This document shows positions 1-8,904 of a stretch of 46,779 bases of DNA, piece by piece. The notes under the pieces were generated by a model that saw nothing but the letters and a program-made list of their open reading frames with translations, made no database searches and was not told where the DNA came from. Position numbers and translations under genes: made by a program. The number at the start of each line of letters is the position of its first letter. Position 1 is the first letter of the stretch. Source of the DNA: an uncultured Solirubrobacteraceae bacterium (GTDB taxonomy: Bacteria > Actinomycetota > Thermoleophilia > Solirubrobacterales > Solirubrobacteraceae); contig CADCVQ010000157.1 in the NCBI GenBank assembly GCA_902806175.1, forward strand, positions 1 to 46,779, given 5' to 3'.

Positions 1-1194
1 GCCCGCGCCGCCGCGCGCGCCGCGGGCGGGCGCGTGGTGATCGTCGACCGCCGCGGCCGCGTGCTCGCCGACAGCGAAGGTGCGGCCCCGCGCGGCAGCG
101 GCTACGCGACGCCGCAGCGACCCGAGCTGCAGGCGGCGCTGCGCGGCCGGCGCGTGCAGACCGAGCGCGTCAGCGACACGCTCGCCGAGGAGATCCTCGC
201 CAGCGCCGAGCCCGTCTACCGCGGCGGGCGCGTCGTCGGCGCCGTGCGCCTGACGCAGAGCGTCAGCGCGGTCAACGACCGCGTGAATCGCACGATGCTC
301 GGCATCCTCGCCGTCGGCGTCGCCGTGCTGCTCGTCGCGCTCGCCGTCGCGTTTGTGCTCGCGCGCGGGATCGCGCTGCCGGTCACGCGCCTCGACGATG
401 TCGCGCAGCGGGTCGCCGCCGGCGACCTCGACGCGCGCGCGCCCGTGCAGGGCAGCCGCGAGCAGCGCTCGCTCGCCGCCTCGTTCAACGCGATGACCGA
501 ACGGCTCGGGCGCACGGTGCGCGCGCAGAAGGAGTTCGCCGCGGACGCGTCGCACCAGTTGCGCACGCCGCTGACCGGGCTGCGGCTGCGTTTGGAGGAG
601 GCGCGCGCGGCGGGCGACCGCGACGCCCTCGAGCACGAGCTCGACGCCGGGCTGCGCGAGGTCGACCGCATCGCGCAGACCGTCGACGAGCTGCTCGTGC
701 TCAGCCGCACCGGCGAGCGCGACACACCGGGCGAGGTGCTCGACCTCGCCGAGGCGGCGCAGGCCGCCGGTCGCCGCTGGGCGCCGACGGCGGCCGCGCA
801 CGACCTCGCGCTGCAGGTGCAGTCGACGGGGCCGACGCACCGCGTCTGGTGCGCGCGCGCCGACCTCGACCGCGCGCTCGACGCCGTGATCGAGAACGCG
901 ATCCTCTACGGCGCCGGCGGCGAGCACGTGACGATCCGCGCCGACGGCGGCGCGATCGCGGTGCTCGACGAGGGTGCCGGCCTCGCGCCCGGCGAGGAGC
1001 AGACGCTCTTCGCACGCTTTCAGCGCGGCAGCGCGGGCGCGGGCGCGCCGAACGGCACCGGCCTGGGCCTGGCGATCGCCCGAGAGCTCATGCGCTGCTG
1101 GAACGGCGATGCTCAGCTCGCCAACCGCGCCGGGCGAGGCGCCCAGGCGACGCTGACGCTCCCACCTTTTACCGGCTCTTTGCCGACCGTCTGA
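1..1194 (+). CDS. Sensor histidine kinase, HAMP type (5' partial)
   Basis: Membrane-bound two-component sensor kinase that would autophosphorylate on His and pass phosphate to a response regulator, probably encoded just upstream. The frame is open to the window edge, so the N-terminus is missing. Counting from the first GTG at 34: extracytoplasmic sensor remnant to about residue 85, one membrane helix about 88-110, HAMP linker about 111-163, H-box DASHQLRTPL with His174, N-box near Asn288, G1 box DEGAGL about 312, and G2 box GTGLGLAIA about 341-349. All catalytic boxes are present, so the kinase core looks functional. The signal sensed cannot be read from what is left. Confidence 0.9.
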   Translation, partial: ARAAARAAGGRVVIVDRRGRVLADSEGAAPRGSGYATPQRPELQAALRGRRVQTERVSDTLAEEILASAEPVYRGGRVVGAVRLTQSVSAVNDRVNRTMLGILAVGVAVLLVALAVAFVLARGIALPVTRLDDVAQRVAAGDLDARAPVQGSREQRSLAASFNAMTERLGRTVRAQKEFAADASHQLRTPLTGLRLRLEEARAAGDRDALEHELDAGLREVDRIAQTVDELLVLSRTGERDTPGEVLDLAEAAQAAGRRWAPTAAAHDLALQVQSTGPTHRVWCARADLDRALDAVIENAILYGAGGEHVTIRADGGAIAVLDEGAGLAPGEEQTLFARFQRGSAGAGAPNGTGLGLAIARELMRCWNGDAQLANRAGRGAQATLTLPPFTGSLPTV

Positions 1195-1210
1195 CAGCTT
1201 TGCGGCCACG

Positions 1211-1555
1211 ATGCGAGAACGCACGATCTGGATCTCTGCCGGCCTGCTCGGGCTCGCCGTCGCGGTCGCGCTCGCCGTACTGACGAGCCACGTGTCGCAG
1301 CCGCCGGTCGGCGTCCCCGGCGAGCCGGTGTCGGCGGGCCAGCAGCTCGCTCCGGCGCGGACCGCGACAACCGCGCGCAGCGCTGCGGCGCGTCCGCCCG
1401 CGCGGACGAGCACGACGACGACCGCGGCAGCCCCGCCCGCCACTCCCGCACCGCAGCAGGACGGCGACGACGACGGCGACAGCTCCGGCTCGGGCAGCGA
1501 CGACGACTCCGGCAGGGGCCGCGGCCGCGGGCGCGGCCGCGGCGGCGACGACTGA
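1211..1555 (+). CDS. Small membrane-anchored low-complexity protein
   Basis: 114-residue protein of unknown function. It starts with a short basic stretch and one hydrophobic helix (about residues 7-25) that can act as signal anchor. The rest is disordered: an Ala/Pro/Thr-rich part, then an acidic Asp/Ser/Gly tail with a run of Arg-Gly repeats before the final GGDD. It begins 16 nt after the kinase stop, so it is probably cotranscribed and may be an envelope accessory of that system (inference). No known domain was recognised. The composition is biased, but the clear signal anchor and the tight spacing favour a real gene. Confidence 0.6.
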   Translation: MRERTIWISAGLLGLAVAVALAVLTSHVSQPPVGVPGEPVSAGQQLAPARTATTARSAAARPPARTSTTTTAAAPPATPAPQQDGDDDGDSSGSGSDDDSGRGRGRGRGRGGDD

Positions 1556-1580
1556 GCGGGGCCGCCCCGCAGGCACGAAT

Positions 1581-1597
1581 CCCCTCTACGGGAGGGG
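1581..1597. terminator. Possible bidirectional terminator hairpin
   Basis: A 6-bp stem CCCCTC/GAGGGG with a 5-nt loop lies between the convergent genes ending at 1555 (+) and 1611 (-). There is no T-tract, so this is a weak candidate resting mainly on its position. Confidence 0.35.
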
Positions 1598-1610
1598 GCT
1601 TCGCAGGTGG

Positions 1611-3403
1611 CTAGCCGACCATCAGGCGCAGCGTCCGCTTGCCCATGACGAGCGTGTAGCTGCCCCTCGTCAGGCGCGTCCTGCTGCGCAGCGTCACGCG
1701 GCCATCGAGCACGCTGCCGAGCGCGACGGTCCTGCCCGCCCGCACGAGGCGCGCCCGGCCAGCCGACGCGAACGTCACCCTGCAGGTCACCCGTCTGCGC
1801 GTGCTGTTGAGCTTGCAGGTCACCTTCGCATCGCGGCCGGGGCTGCCGCGCGGGCTGGGTCGGCCAGCCGGGCCACGCGGCCCGTCCGCGCCCTCCGGAC
1901 CCTCGGGACCCTCGGGACCTTCCGGACCCTCGGGACCTTCCGGACCCTCGGGACCCTCCGGACCCTCGGGCCTTTCCGGACCCGCCGGTCCTGTGCCGGC
2001 GATCGGCCGGCCGCTGTACACCGCCTCCCAATCGGCGATCTCGAGGTGCAACAGCTGCCCGTCCTCGACGAGCTCGACGTCGGGATGGGCCTTGTGGACC
2101 TGCGCGTCGAAGAGGAACTCGCCCGCGCCCAGCACCGCCTCGGCGTCGATGATGCCCGAGGACTCCTCGTCGGCCGTCAACAGCGCGTTCGTGGCGCCAG
2201 GCGTGACCGGCGCGAACAAGGCCGGGTCGAACTGCGCCACGACGCCACGCCGGCCCGTGCTGATGTCGTAGGCGACGATCCGCGCGAGCGACGCGTTGTT
2301 GCCCGGATCCTCCTGGATGAGGAGGTTGCCGTGCGTGTCGATCGTCATGTTGTCGGGCTTGTTGAGGTACGGCGTCTCGGACCCGTCGAGCAGCAGCGTC
2401 AGCGTGCCGCCCTTCGACGGGTTCTCGATGTCGCGGTAGCGGATGCGCCACAGCCCGCCGCCGTCGCGGGTGTTCGAGGTGCCGGGGACGATGGTGTTCG
2501 AGCCGCCCTCCGTGGTGAGGAAGTAGAAGTCACGCGGGTTGTCGGGATCCCAGTGACCGTCCTCGATGCGGTTGAGCGTGAGCCCGTCGGCGGCGGCCTC
2601 GGCGTTCTGCGCGCTGCCGGGCTGGTTCCAGCCGACCTCTGCGAGATCGAACGGGACCTGCTCGCCCTTGACGTGGGTGTCGCGGAACTCGCTGTCGCTG
2701 TCGACGCTCGTCGAGCAGGTCGATGACGAAGTTCGTGCCGTTCGCCAGGCCGGCCTTGTCGAACGCATCGCCCGTGTTCGTCTTCGTACCGACGTAGACC
2801 CACTGCTGGCCTGTCGCTGCGTCCTCCTGGCCGTTACGAGGGTGGTGTCGGAGCGGTTGCTCGCCGGGACCGTGTTCTCCCAGGAGAACAGACCCAGGCG
2901 CGGCAACTGCTTGGTCGTCCCGGCGGCGGCGAGGACGCCGAAGACGCGCCCCTCGTCACCGTTCTCCTCGTTGCCGAAGTAGATCTGGCCGCTGTAGCCC
3001 TTGCCGGAGACCTGGTTGAGCAGCTGCCCGGGCTCGGTCAGCGTCGATGAGCACCAGCGCGCGAACTGCGCGAGCTGCGCCGGGAACGGGGCGAGGCCGG
3101 CGACGGAGTCGCGCTGAAGAGCCCGGTCGGGTAGTTCCAGTAGCTGACGTCGCCGGGGCCGATGAGGTCCTTGCCGCTGTCGACGGCGAGCGTCGTCTTG
3201 TCGATGACGAGGTCGGAGGCGAACGCGCCTTTCTGGCCGTGCGCGCGCGCACGACGCCCTGGCTGTCGCGCAGCTCGTGGTTCATGAACAGCTCGACCTT
3301 GCCGTTGGCGCCGGGCACGTTGCGTGCGCCGAGCCCGTCGGGGATCCCACCATCCTGTAGCCGTTGCCGGCCGGGAGGTCGCCGACGGTCAGGCGGCCGG
3401 CCG
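1611..3403 (-). pseudogene. DUF839/PhoX-like secreted phosphatase remnant with collagen-like tail
   Basis: Joining frames gives an almost complete DUF839 (PhoX-type alkaline phosphatase-like) protein. Recognisable pieces are LTVGDLPAGNGYRMVG, VELFMNHELRDSQGVVRA, YSGQIYFGNEENGDEGRVFG, FLTTEGGSN, GGGLWRIRY and KPDNMTIDTHGNLLIQED. Reading needs at least five frame changes, near 3350, 3250, 3105, 2840 and 2715; the last 1.1 kb (about 2690-1611) is intact. No signal peptide precedes the mature-looking N-terminus, although the family is exported. The C-terminal part carries about ten Gly-Pro-Glu triplets and a Cys-containing beta-like end. The neighbouring aminopeptidase frame is intact, so this looks like gene decay. 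Local sequencing error is the alternative. Confidence 0.75.
1891..1981 (-). repeat. 9-bp tandem repeats coding Gly-Pro-Glu (collagen-like)
   Basis: About ten near-identical 9-bp units (ACCCTCGGG / ACCTTCCGG on the + strand) encode Gly-X-Y triplets, mostly GPE, on the minus strand, with one Arg interruption at the start. Such collagen-like stretches occur in some bacterial surface proteins. A repeat like this is prone to slippage. Confidence 0.85.
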
Positions 3404-3425
3404 GCGATGTGAACGCGCGGTGAAC
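3404..3425 (-). promoter_or_regulatory. Candidate PHO box (two 11-bp direct repeats)
   Basis: On the minus strand two adjacent 11-nt units read GTTCACCGCGC and GTTCACATCGC; a weaker GTTCGGTGAC precedes them. Spacing and sequence match the actinobacterial PhoP direct-repeat pattern as I know it. It lies directly in front of the DUF839 phosphatase remnant, a plausible target under phosphate limitation. Part of it overlaps sequence that could be read as phosphatase coding (FTSPAG), so coincidence is possible. Confidence 0.35.
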
Positions 3426-3491
3426 GTCACCGAACCTTCACCAGCCCGATCACATGCGCACGCCGTCGGCGCCCGGCTCCTCATCGCCCGA

Positions 3492-4928
3492 CTACCGCGC
3501 CAGCGAGCGCGCCAGCTCGACGAACAGCCGCACGCCCCAGCCCGAGCCGCCCTTCGCCGCGTACGGCTTGCCGGCGCCCCACGCGGTGCCGGCGATGTCG
3601 AGGTGCGCCCACGGAACCTCGGCGGTGAAGCGCAGCAGAAACTGCGCAGCGACGCTCGAGCCCGCCTTGCGCGTCTCGTTGACGTTCATCAGGTCCGCGG
3701 TGTCGCTGTCGAGCGCCTTGGCGTAGTCGTCGTGCAGTGGCAGCCGCCAGACGGTCTCTCCGGTCGCCGAGCCGGCGGCCGCGACCTGCTCGGCCCAGTC
3801 GTCATCGCCGGCGAACAGGCCGGCATGCGTGTTGCCGAGCGCGGTGATGATCGAGCCCGTCAGCGTCGCGATGTCGACGAGCCGCTCGGCACCCTCGTTG
3901 ACGGCGTGCGTGAGGCAGTCGGCGAGCACGAGGCGGCCCTCGGCATCGGTGTTGATGATCTCGATCGTCGTGCCGTTGGCCGCCGTCACGACGTCGCCCG
4001 GCTTGACCGCGTTGCCGGCCGGCATGTTCTCGGTGGCCCCGACGACCGCGACGACGCGCACCGGCAGCTTCAGCTCGGCGATCGCCTCGATCGCGCCGAG
4101 CACCGCCGCGCCGCCGGACATGTCGAACTTCATCTCGAACATCTTGTTGGCGTTCTTGATCGAGATCCCGCCGCTGTCGAAGGTGACCGCCTTGCCGACG
4201 AGGCCGAGCACGGGCCCCTGCGGCTGCGGGCCTTCGTAGCGCAGCGTGATGAGCGCCGGCTCCTCCACCGATCCGCGCGCGACCGCGGCGAAGGAGCCCA
4301 TCCCGAGCCGCTCGAGGCCGTCGCGGCCCTCGACCTCGACGGTCACGCCGTCGAGCTCGCCGAGCACCCGCGCCGCATCGGCGAGGTGGCGCGGGGCCAT
4401 CTCGTTGGCGGGCGTGTTCTGCAGGTTGCGCGCGGCGTTCACCGCGCGCGCGACGATCTCGGCCTCGGCGACGACGTCGGCCAGGTCGTCGTGCGCGCTG
4501 ACGACGAGCGCCTGCAGCCCGGCGCCGTCCTCTGCGGGCTTGCTCTTGAAGCGCTCGAAGCGATAGCCGGTCAGCAGGGTGCCCTCGACGACCGCCGCGG
4601 CGATCTCGATGTCGACCTTGTGCGGCACCTCCCAGCACAGCCGCTTGGCGCCGAGCTCGCGCGCGCGTCCGAGCGCCGAGGCGGCGGCGAGGCGCACGCG
4701 CTCGCCGTCGAGCTCGTCGCGCTTGCCCAGGCCGACGAGCACCCAGCGCTTGGCGCCGGCGTGGGCGACCGCGAGGTGGCGGTGCTTGGCCTTCGCCTCG
4801 CCGGCGCTGACGAGCCCGTTGAGGACGCCGTCGACGTCGTGGTGGACCTTCTCGCCGTCGAGGACGCCGACCACGACGGTGTCGGCGTCGGCGTCCTGTG
4901 GCAGTGCGGTGGTGCATTCGACGATCAC
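3492..4928 (-). CDS. pepA: Leucyl aminopeptidase (M17 family)
   Basis: Cytosolic two-metal aminopeptidase that removes N-terminal residues from peptides during protein turnover. The 478-residue protein has the usual M17 layout: a variable N-terminal domain, then the catalytic domain with the metal-binding and catalytic motifs VGKAVTFDSGGISIK, KFDMSGGAAV and the signature NTDAEGRLVLADCL. I chose the GTG at 4928 because the homologous start (VIVECTTALP) is there and a TAGATT -10 lies 7 nt upstream. The open frame runs much further upstream, but that part is antisense to the thiolase gene. It is divergent from the thiolase, and its stop is about 90 nt from the phosphatase remnant. Confidence 0.92.
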   Translation of the reverse strand: MIVECTTALPQDADADTVVVGVLDGEKVHHDVDGVLNGLVSAGEAKAKHRHLAVAHAGAKRWVLVGLGKRDELDGERVRLAAASALGRARELGAKRLCWEVPHKVDIEIAAAVVEGTLLTGYRFERFKSKPAEDGAGLQALVVSAHDDLADVVAEAEIVARAVNAARNLQNTPANEMAPRHLADAARVLGELDGVTVEVEGRDGLERLGMGSFAAVARGSVEEPALITLRYEGPQPQGPVLGLVGKAVTFDSGGISIKNANKMFEMKFDMSGGAAVLGAIEAIAELKLPVRVVAVVGATENMPAGNAVKPGDVVTAANGTTIEIINTDAEGRLVLADCLTHAVNEGAERLVDIATLTGSIITALGNTHAGLFAGDDDWAEQVAAAGSATGETVWRLPLHDDYAKALDSDTADLMNVNETRKAGSSVAAQFLLRFTAEVPWAHLDIAGTAWGAGKPYAAKGGSGWGVRLFVELARSLAR

Positions 4929-4935
4929 AGGCGTG

Positions 4936-4941
4936 AATCTA
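4936..4941 (-). promoter_or_regulatory. -10 box of pepA (leaderless type)
   Basis: TAGATT on the minus strand ends 7 nt before the GTG start of the aminopeptidase, so transcription would begin at or next to the start codon. Confidence 0.45.
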
Positions 4942-4973
4942 CCCGCCGCCCGCGCCACCGGCCGCAGCGGCGG

Positions 4974-5018
4974 GGTGTGGGGCCTTTCGCGGGCTGAGGC
5001 TGCGAAAGGCCCCACACC
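4974..5018. repeat. 45-bp palindromic element, copy 1
   Basis: Perfect 17-bp inverted repeat (left arm 4974-4990, right arm 5002-5018) around an 11-nt centre. Ends are GGTGTG and CACACC and total length is 45 bp, as in the three other copies at 9858, 18026 and 31541. It lies between the divergent aminopeptidase and thiolase promoters. Its inner arm sequence differs from the other copies, so it is the outlier of the family. Confidence 0.8.
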
Positions 5019-5041
5019 ACGAGCCCCGCGGTAGCGCCCCT

Positions 5042-5047
5042 TAGACT
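5042..5047 (+). promoter_or_regulatory. -10 box of thiolase gene
   Basis: TAGACT, followed by a leader of about 40 nt and a clear AAGGAGAG ribosome-binding site before the ATG at 5092. This is one of the few genes here with an ordinary leader. Confidence 0.45.
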
Positions 5048-5091
5048 GCCCACCTCCTGCGTCGCGTCGAACCCAAGGAGAGAGCTCGCCC

Positions 5092-6267
5092 ATGCCCAAG
5101 ACCGTCATCCTCGGCTCCGCCAGAACCCCGATCGGGAAGATGGGCGGCGCCCTGTCGACGATCGACGCGACGGAGCTCGGCGGGATCGCGATCCGGGCGG
5201 CGCTCGAACGCGCGAACGTCGACGGCGCAGAGATCCAGCACGTGATCATGGGCCAGGTGCTGCAGGCCGGGCAGGGCCAGATCCCGTCGCGCCAGGCGCA
5301 GATCAAGGGCGGTATCCCGAAGGAGGTCTCCTCGGAGACGATCAACAAGGTCTGTGCCTCCAGCGTGCGCGCCGTCGGCCTGCTCGACGCGCAGATCCGC
5401 GCGGGCGACGTCGAGGTCGGCCTCGCCGGCGGCATGGAGTCGATGTCCGGCGCGCCGTACCTGCTGCCCAACGCGCGCTTCGGGTTTCGGATGGGCGATG
5501 TCCAGGCGCTCGACGCGATGGTCCACGACGGGCTGACGAACCCCTTCAGCGGACGCCAGATGTTCGACGAGGCGACCGAGATCGGCGACGAGCTCGAGAT
5601 CTCCCGTCCGGACCTCGACCGCTGGGCACTGCGCAGCCACGAGCGCGCGATCGAGGCGACCGACTCCGGCCGCCTGCCGGAGGAGATCGTGCCCGTGACC
5701 GTCAAGGCACGCAAGGGCGAGACCATCGTCGAGGTCGACGAGGCGCCGCGCCGTGGCAGCACGCTCGAGACGCTCGCCAAGCTGCCCGGCCTCGTCAGCA
5801 AGCAGGGCTCGCACACGGCCGGCAACTCGCCCGGCGTCAACGACGGCGCGGGCGCGCTCGTCGTCGCCTCGGAGGACTGGGCGAAGGCCAACGGCCGCGA
5901 GGTCCTCGCGACGATCCTCGCCCAGGCGCAGACGGCCGAGGACTTCGCCTACCTCGCGCGCACGCCCGCCTCGTCGGCGAAGATCGCCCTCGAGAAGGCC
6001 GGCCTGAGCGTCGACGACATCGACCTGTGGGAGATCAACGAGGCCTTCGCCTCGGTCAGCCTGAACTCGATGCGGATGCTCGGCGTCGACGAGGACCGAG
6101 TCAACGTCAACGGCGGCGCGATCGCGCTCGGCCATCCGATCGGCGCCTCGGGCGCGCGCATCATCGGCACGCTCGTGCACGAACTGCGCCTGCGCGGCGG
6201 CGGCCTGGGCTGCGCGGCGATCTGCTCGGGCGGCGGGCAGGGCGACGCGATCATCCTGAAGGTCTGA
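5092..6267 (+). CDS. Acetyl-CoA C-acetyltransferase (thiolase)
   Basis: Thiolase that cleaves or condenses acetoacetyl-CoA/acetyl-CoA; the last step of beta-oxidation or the first of acetoacetyl-CoA use. The 391-residue length and catalytic residues are typical: nucleophile Cys88 in [11 protein letters not shown], His348 in [11 protein letters not shown], and second Cys378 in CSGGGQGD, plus NEAFA. An AAGGAGAG ribosome-binding site supports the ATG. With the acyl-CoA dehydrogenase downstream and the ETF genes further on, a catabolic role is likely. Short-chain biosynthetic-type thiolases and long-chain FadA-type enzymes are hard to tell apart by eye; sequence length and motifs favour the acetoacetyl-CoA type. 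Confidence 0.93.
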   Translation: MPKTVILGSARTPIGKMGGALSTIDATELGGIAIRAALERANVDGAEIQHVIMGQVLQAGQGQIPSRQAQIKGGIPKEVSSETINKVCASSVRAVGLLDAQIRAGDVEVGLAGGMESMSGAPYLLPNARFGFRMGDVQALDAMVHDGLTNPFSGRQMFDEATEIGDELEISRPDLDRWALRSHERAIEATDSGRLPEEIVPVTVKARKGETIVEVDEAPRRGSTLETLAKLPGLVSKQGSHTAGNSPGVNDGAGALVVASEDWAKANGREVLATILAQAQTAEDFAYLARTPASSAKIALEKAGLSVDDIDLWEINEAFASVSLNSMRMLGVDEDRVNVNGGAIALGHPIGASGARIIGTLVHELRLRGGGLGCAAICSGGGQGDAIILKV

Positions 6268-6299
6268 GCGCGCTGAGCGCGGTGGACGGCGACAGCGCC

Positions 6300-7163
6300 A
6301 TGCCGCCCGTCGGCGGCGATGCCGGCGGGGCCGGCGGCTCGCGCAGCGCGGCGTTCTTCGACCTCGACCGCACGCTCATGGCGGGCTCGTCGGGCTGGTA
6401 CTTCGTCCGCGCGGCCTACGAGCAGGGCATGATCGACCGCCGGCGCCTGGCGGGCGACCTCGTCGACGCGGCGCGGTTTCGGCTGTGGGGCTCGACCGAC
6501 GCGGGCACCGCGAAGGTCCGCGCGCGCATCGGCACGTACCTCACCGGCGTCAGCGAGCGCGACCTGCGGCGGATGGCGCCGCGCGTGCTCTCCGGCGTGC
6601 TGCCGCGCCTGTATCCGCAGATGCTCGCTGTCGCCTACGCCCATCAGGACGCCGGCCGGCCGATCTACATCTGCACCGCGGCCTCGCAGGAGATGGCGAG
6701 CATGCTGTCGCTCGTGCTGAGCTTCGACGGCGGCGTCGGCTCGCGCGCGGAGGTGCTCGACGGCGTCTATACCGGGCGCGAGGGCGGCCTGTTCACCTAC
6801 CGCGAGGGCAAGGCGCAGGCGATCCGCGAGCTCGCCGCGCGCGAGGGCTTTGACCTCGCGACGAGCTACGCCTACTCCGACTCGGAGTCCGATCTGCCGA
6901 TGCTGCTCGCCGTCGGCCATCCCGTGGCCGTCAACCCCGACAGCACGCTCGTCCGGGTCGCTGCTCAGGAGGGCTGGGAGGTGCTGCACTTCGATCGCCT
7001 GCACCGCCGCCTGAAGATCGCGGCAGCCGCGCTCGCGGCGGCCGCGGCAGGCGGGGCGGGCCGCGCGGCCGTGCGCCGCACCGCCCCCTTGGCGCCGCCG
7101 GGGCGTGTTCCGCGGCGCCACGCCGGCGCGAAGCCGGCGCCACGCCGGCCGCAGCGCAGGTGA
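6300..7163 (+). CDS. HAD-superfamily phosphatase, subfamily IB (SerB-like)
   Basis: About 287 residues. Motif I FFDLDRTL carries the phospho-accepting Asp, and the late motif [11 protein letters not shown] carries the Mg-binding acids. A helical cap lies between them (about residues 40-130). HAD-IB proteins of this kind hydrolyse phosphoserine-like or lipid phosphate substrates; the actual substrate is not evident. The C-terminal 40 residues are Ala/Arg/Pro-rich and basic and may be membrane-associated or disordered. I use the ATG at 6300; an in-frame GTG at 6282 is the alternative. It begins 32 nt after the thiolase stop, so cotranscription is likely. Confidence 0.85.
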   Translation: MPPVGGDAGGAGGSRSAAFFDLDRTLMAGSSGWYFVRAAYEQGMIDRRRLAGDLVDAARFRLWGSTDAGTAKVRARIGTYLTGVSERDLRRMAPRVLSGVLPRLYPQMLAVAYAHQDAGRPIYICTAASQEMASMLSLVLSFDGGVGSRAEVLDGVYTGREGGLFTYREGKAQAIRELAAREGFDLATSYAYSDSESDLPMLLAVGHPVAVNPDSTLVRVAAQEGWEVLHFDRLHRRLKIAAAALAAAAAGGAGRAAVRRTAPLAPPGRVPRRHAGAKPAPRRPQRR

Positions 7164-7181
7164 CAGACTGCACCTAGCGGA

Positions 7182-7187
7182 TACGGT
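7182..7187 (+). promoter_or_regulatory. -10 box of acyl-CoA dehydrogenase gene
   Basis: TACGGT ends 8 nt before the ATG at 7196, compatible with leaderless transcription and an own promoter. Confidence 0.35.
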
Positions 7188-7195
7188 TGCATGCG

Positions 7196-8317
7196 ATGAA
7201 CACGCACGGGCTCTCCGACGAGCAGAAGGACATCCGCGCCCTCGCCGCGCGCTTCACCGACGAGATCGTCGCGCCACGCGCGATGCAGTGGGACCGCGAG
7301 CGCCGCTTCCCCAAGGAGGTCGTCCAGCAGCTCGGCGAGCTGGGGCTGATGGGCGTCTGCGTCTCGCAGGACTACGGTGGCGCCGGCGCGGACTTCCTGT
7401 CCTACGCGCTCGTGCTCGAGGAGCTCTCGCGCGGTGACGCCGGCCTCGGCGTCACGCTCGCCGTCCACACCGGCGCCGGGACGCTGCCGATCATCGCGCG
7501 CGGCACGCGCCAGCAGATCGAGCGGCTCGTCCCGCCGCTCGCTCAGGGCCACGAGCTCGCCGCGTTCGCGCTGACCGAATCCAACGCCGGCTCCGACGCG
7601 GGTGCGCTGGCGACGCGCTCGGACAACGGCAAGCTGACCGGCCTGAAGCAATGGGTCACCAACGGCTCGGTCGCCCATGTCTACATCGTCTTCGCGAAGG
7701 ACCCCGACCGCCCGAGCGCGTTCGTCGTGCGCCGCGGCGCGCACGGCTTAAAGCCGGTGCGCGAGGAGGACAAGCTCGGCCTGAACTCGTCGAGCACCGC
7801 CGACCTGCAGTTCGAGGACACGCCCGCCGAGCGCCTCGGCCTGCCGGGCGCCGGGCTGCGGATCGCGCTCGCGACGCTCGACGGCGGGCGGATCGGCATC
7901 GCCGCCCAGGCGACCGGGATCGCGCAGGCCGCGCTCGACCTCGCCGTCAAGCACGCCAAGGAGCGGCGCACGTTCGGCAAGCCGATCGGCTCACACCAGG
8001 CGATCCAGCAGAAGCTCGCCGACATGCAGACCGAGATCGAGGCCGCGCGCGCCCTGACGTGGCGCGCCGCGCGGCTGAAGGACGCCGACCGCCCGCACAC
8101 GGTCGAGGGCGCGCAGGCCAAGCTCTTCGCCTCGGGCGTCGCGCGACGCGTGACGGGCGAGGCGATCCAGGTGCTCGGCGGGTACGGCTACACGCGCGAG
8201 CTTCCCGCCGAGCGCTACTACCGCGACGCGAAGGTCACCGAGATCTACGAGGGCACCTCGGAGATCCAGCGCCTCGTCATCGCCCGCGCGCTGCTGGGCG
8301 AGGCCGCGCGCGAGTGA
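7196..8317 (+). CDS. Acyl-CoA dehydrogenase
   Basis: FAD enzyme that introduces the alpha,beta double bond into acyl-CoA and passes electrons to ETF. The 373 residues follow the family: N-terminal helical domain, FAD/substrate motif [12 protein letters not shown], beta domain ending near [17 protein letters not shown], and the C-terminal domain with [17 protein letters not shown] and [31 protein letters not shown] holds the expected catalytic Glu of short/medium-chain enzymes. ATG 7196 matches the usual N-terminus (LSDEQKDIR). The TTA leucine codon at 7748 is rare here. Chain-length preference cannot be called; the position beside a thiolase and the etf genes fits beta-oxidation. Confidence 0.93.
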   Translation: MNTHGLSDEQKDIRALAARFTDEIVAPRAMQWDRERRFPKEVVQQLGELGLMGVCVSQDYGGAGADFLSYALVLEELSRGDAGLGVTLAVHTGAGTLPIIARGTRQQIERLVPPLAQGHELAAFALTESNAGSDAGALATRSDNGKLTGLKQWVTNGSVAHVYIVFAKDPDRPSAFVVRRGAHGLKPVREEDKLGLNSSSTADLQFEDTPAERLGLPGAGLRIALATLDGGRIGIAAQATGIAQAALDLAVKHAKERRTFGKPIGSHQAIQQKLADMQTEIEAARALTWRAARLKDADRPHTVEGAQAKLFASGVARRVTGEAIQVLGGYGYTRELPAERYYRDAKVTEIYEGTSEIQRLVIARALLGEAARE

Positions 8318-8345
8318 CTCGCGACCCGTCGCGAGACGGACCACG

Positions 8346-8351
8346 TAGGCT
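8346..8351 (+). promoter_or_regulatory. -10 box of marR-type gene
   Basis: TAGGCT lies 12 nt before the GTG at 8364, with no ribosome-binding site in between. Confidence 0.4.
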
Positions 8352-8363
8352 GCGCATCGCACC

Positions 8364-8870
8364 GTGACGACCAAGCCGCTTCACATCGACCCGATCGCCG
8401 AGGCGCGCCGCCACTGGACCGAGCGCTGGGGCGGCGAGCCGGCGCGGCCGATGGCGGCGATCACGTCGATCATGCGCGCGCAGCAGATCCTGCTGGCGCG
8501 CCTGAACGAGCTGCTCGGCCCGCTCGGCCTGACGTTTCCGCGCTACGAGGCGCTCATGCTGCTGTCCTTCACGCGCCAGGGAACGCTGCCGCTCGGCAAG
8601 ATCGGCGAGCGCCTGCAGGTCCATCGCACGAGCGTCACGAACATCGTCGACAAGCTCGAGGCCGATGGGCTGGTGCGCCGCATCGCCCACGAGTCCGACC
8701 GCCGCACGACGCTCGCCGAGATCACCGACGCCGGCCGCGACGTCTCCGAGCGCGCGACGGAGCTGCTCAACGCCGACGGCTTCGGCCTCGCCGCGCTGGC
8801 CGAGGACGAGCAGGAGCGCGTGACCGAGCTGCTGCGCACGCTGCGCCAGGAGGCCGGCGACTTCGAGTGA
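8364..8870 (+). CDS. MarR-family transcriptional regulator
   Basis: 168-residue winged-helix repressor, probably a dimer responding to a small ligand. After an N-terminal arm and dimer helix (MAAITSIMRAQQILLARLNELL), the DNA-binding core is LGKIGERLQVHRTSVTNIVDKLEADGLVRRIAHESDRRTTLAEITDAG, a textbook MarR recognition helix plus wing with the DRR motif. It starts at a GTG just 46 nt after the acyl-CoA dehydrogenase stop and has its own -10-like box. It may control the neighbouring acyl-CoA genes (inference from position); no operator was identified. Confidence 0.9.
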   Translation: MTTKPLHIDPIAEARRHWTERWGGEPARPMAAITSIMRAQQILLARLNELLGPLGLTFPRYEALMLLSFTRQGTLPLGKIGERLQVHRTSVTNIVDKLEADGLVRRIAHESDRRTTLAEITDAGRDVSERATELLNADGFGLAALAEDEQERVTELLRTLRQEAGDFE

Positions 8871-8904
8871 CCCGTTCCCGCCCCGCCGCGCGGGTGGCCC
8901 GCGA

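Noticed and set aside
1891-1981. Possible CRISPR or VNTR array
   Set aside because: The 9-bp units are in frame and code for Gly-Pro-Glu repeats without spacers.
3324-4997. 557-codon plus-strand frame over the aminopeptidase
   Set aside because: Antisense shadow of pepA with low-complexity Arg/Glu/His composition and no motif.
4929-5891. N-terminal extension of the aminopeptidase to 799 residues
   Set aside because: It would run through the opposite-strand thiolase gene and the 45-bp palindrome; homologous N-terminus and a -10 box point to 4928.
7060-7163. GCCGGCGC-type inverted repeats at the end of the HAD gene
   Set aside because: They are explained by a basic Ala/Pro/Arg-rich coding tail; no T-tract, so not called a terminator.
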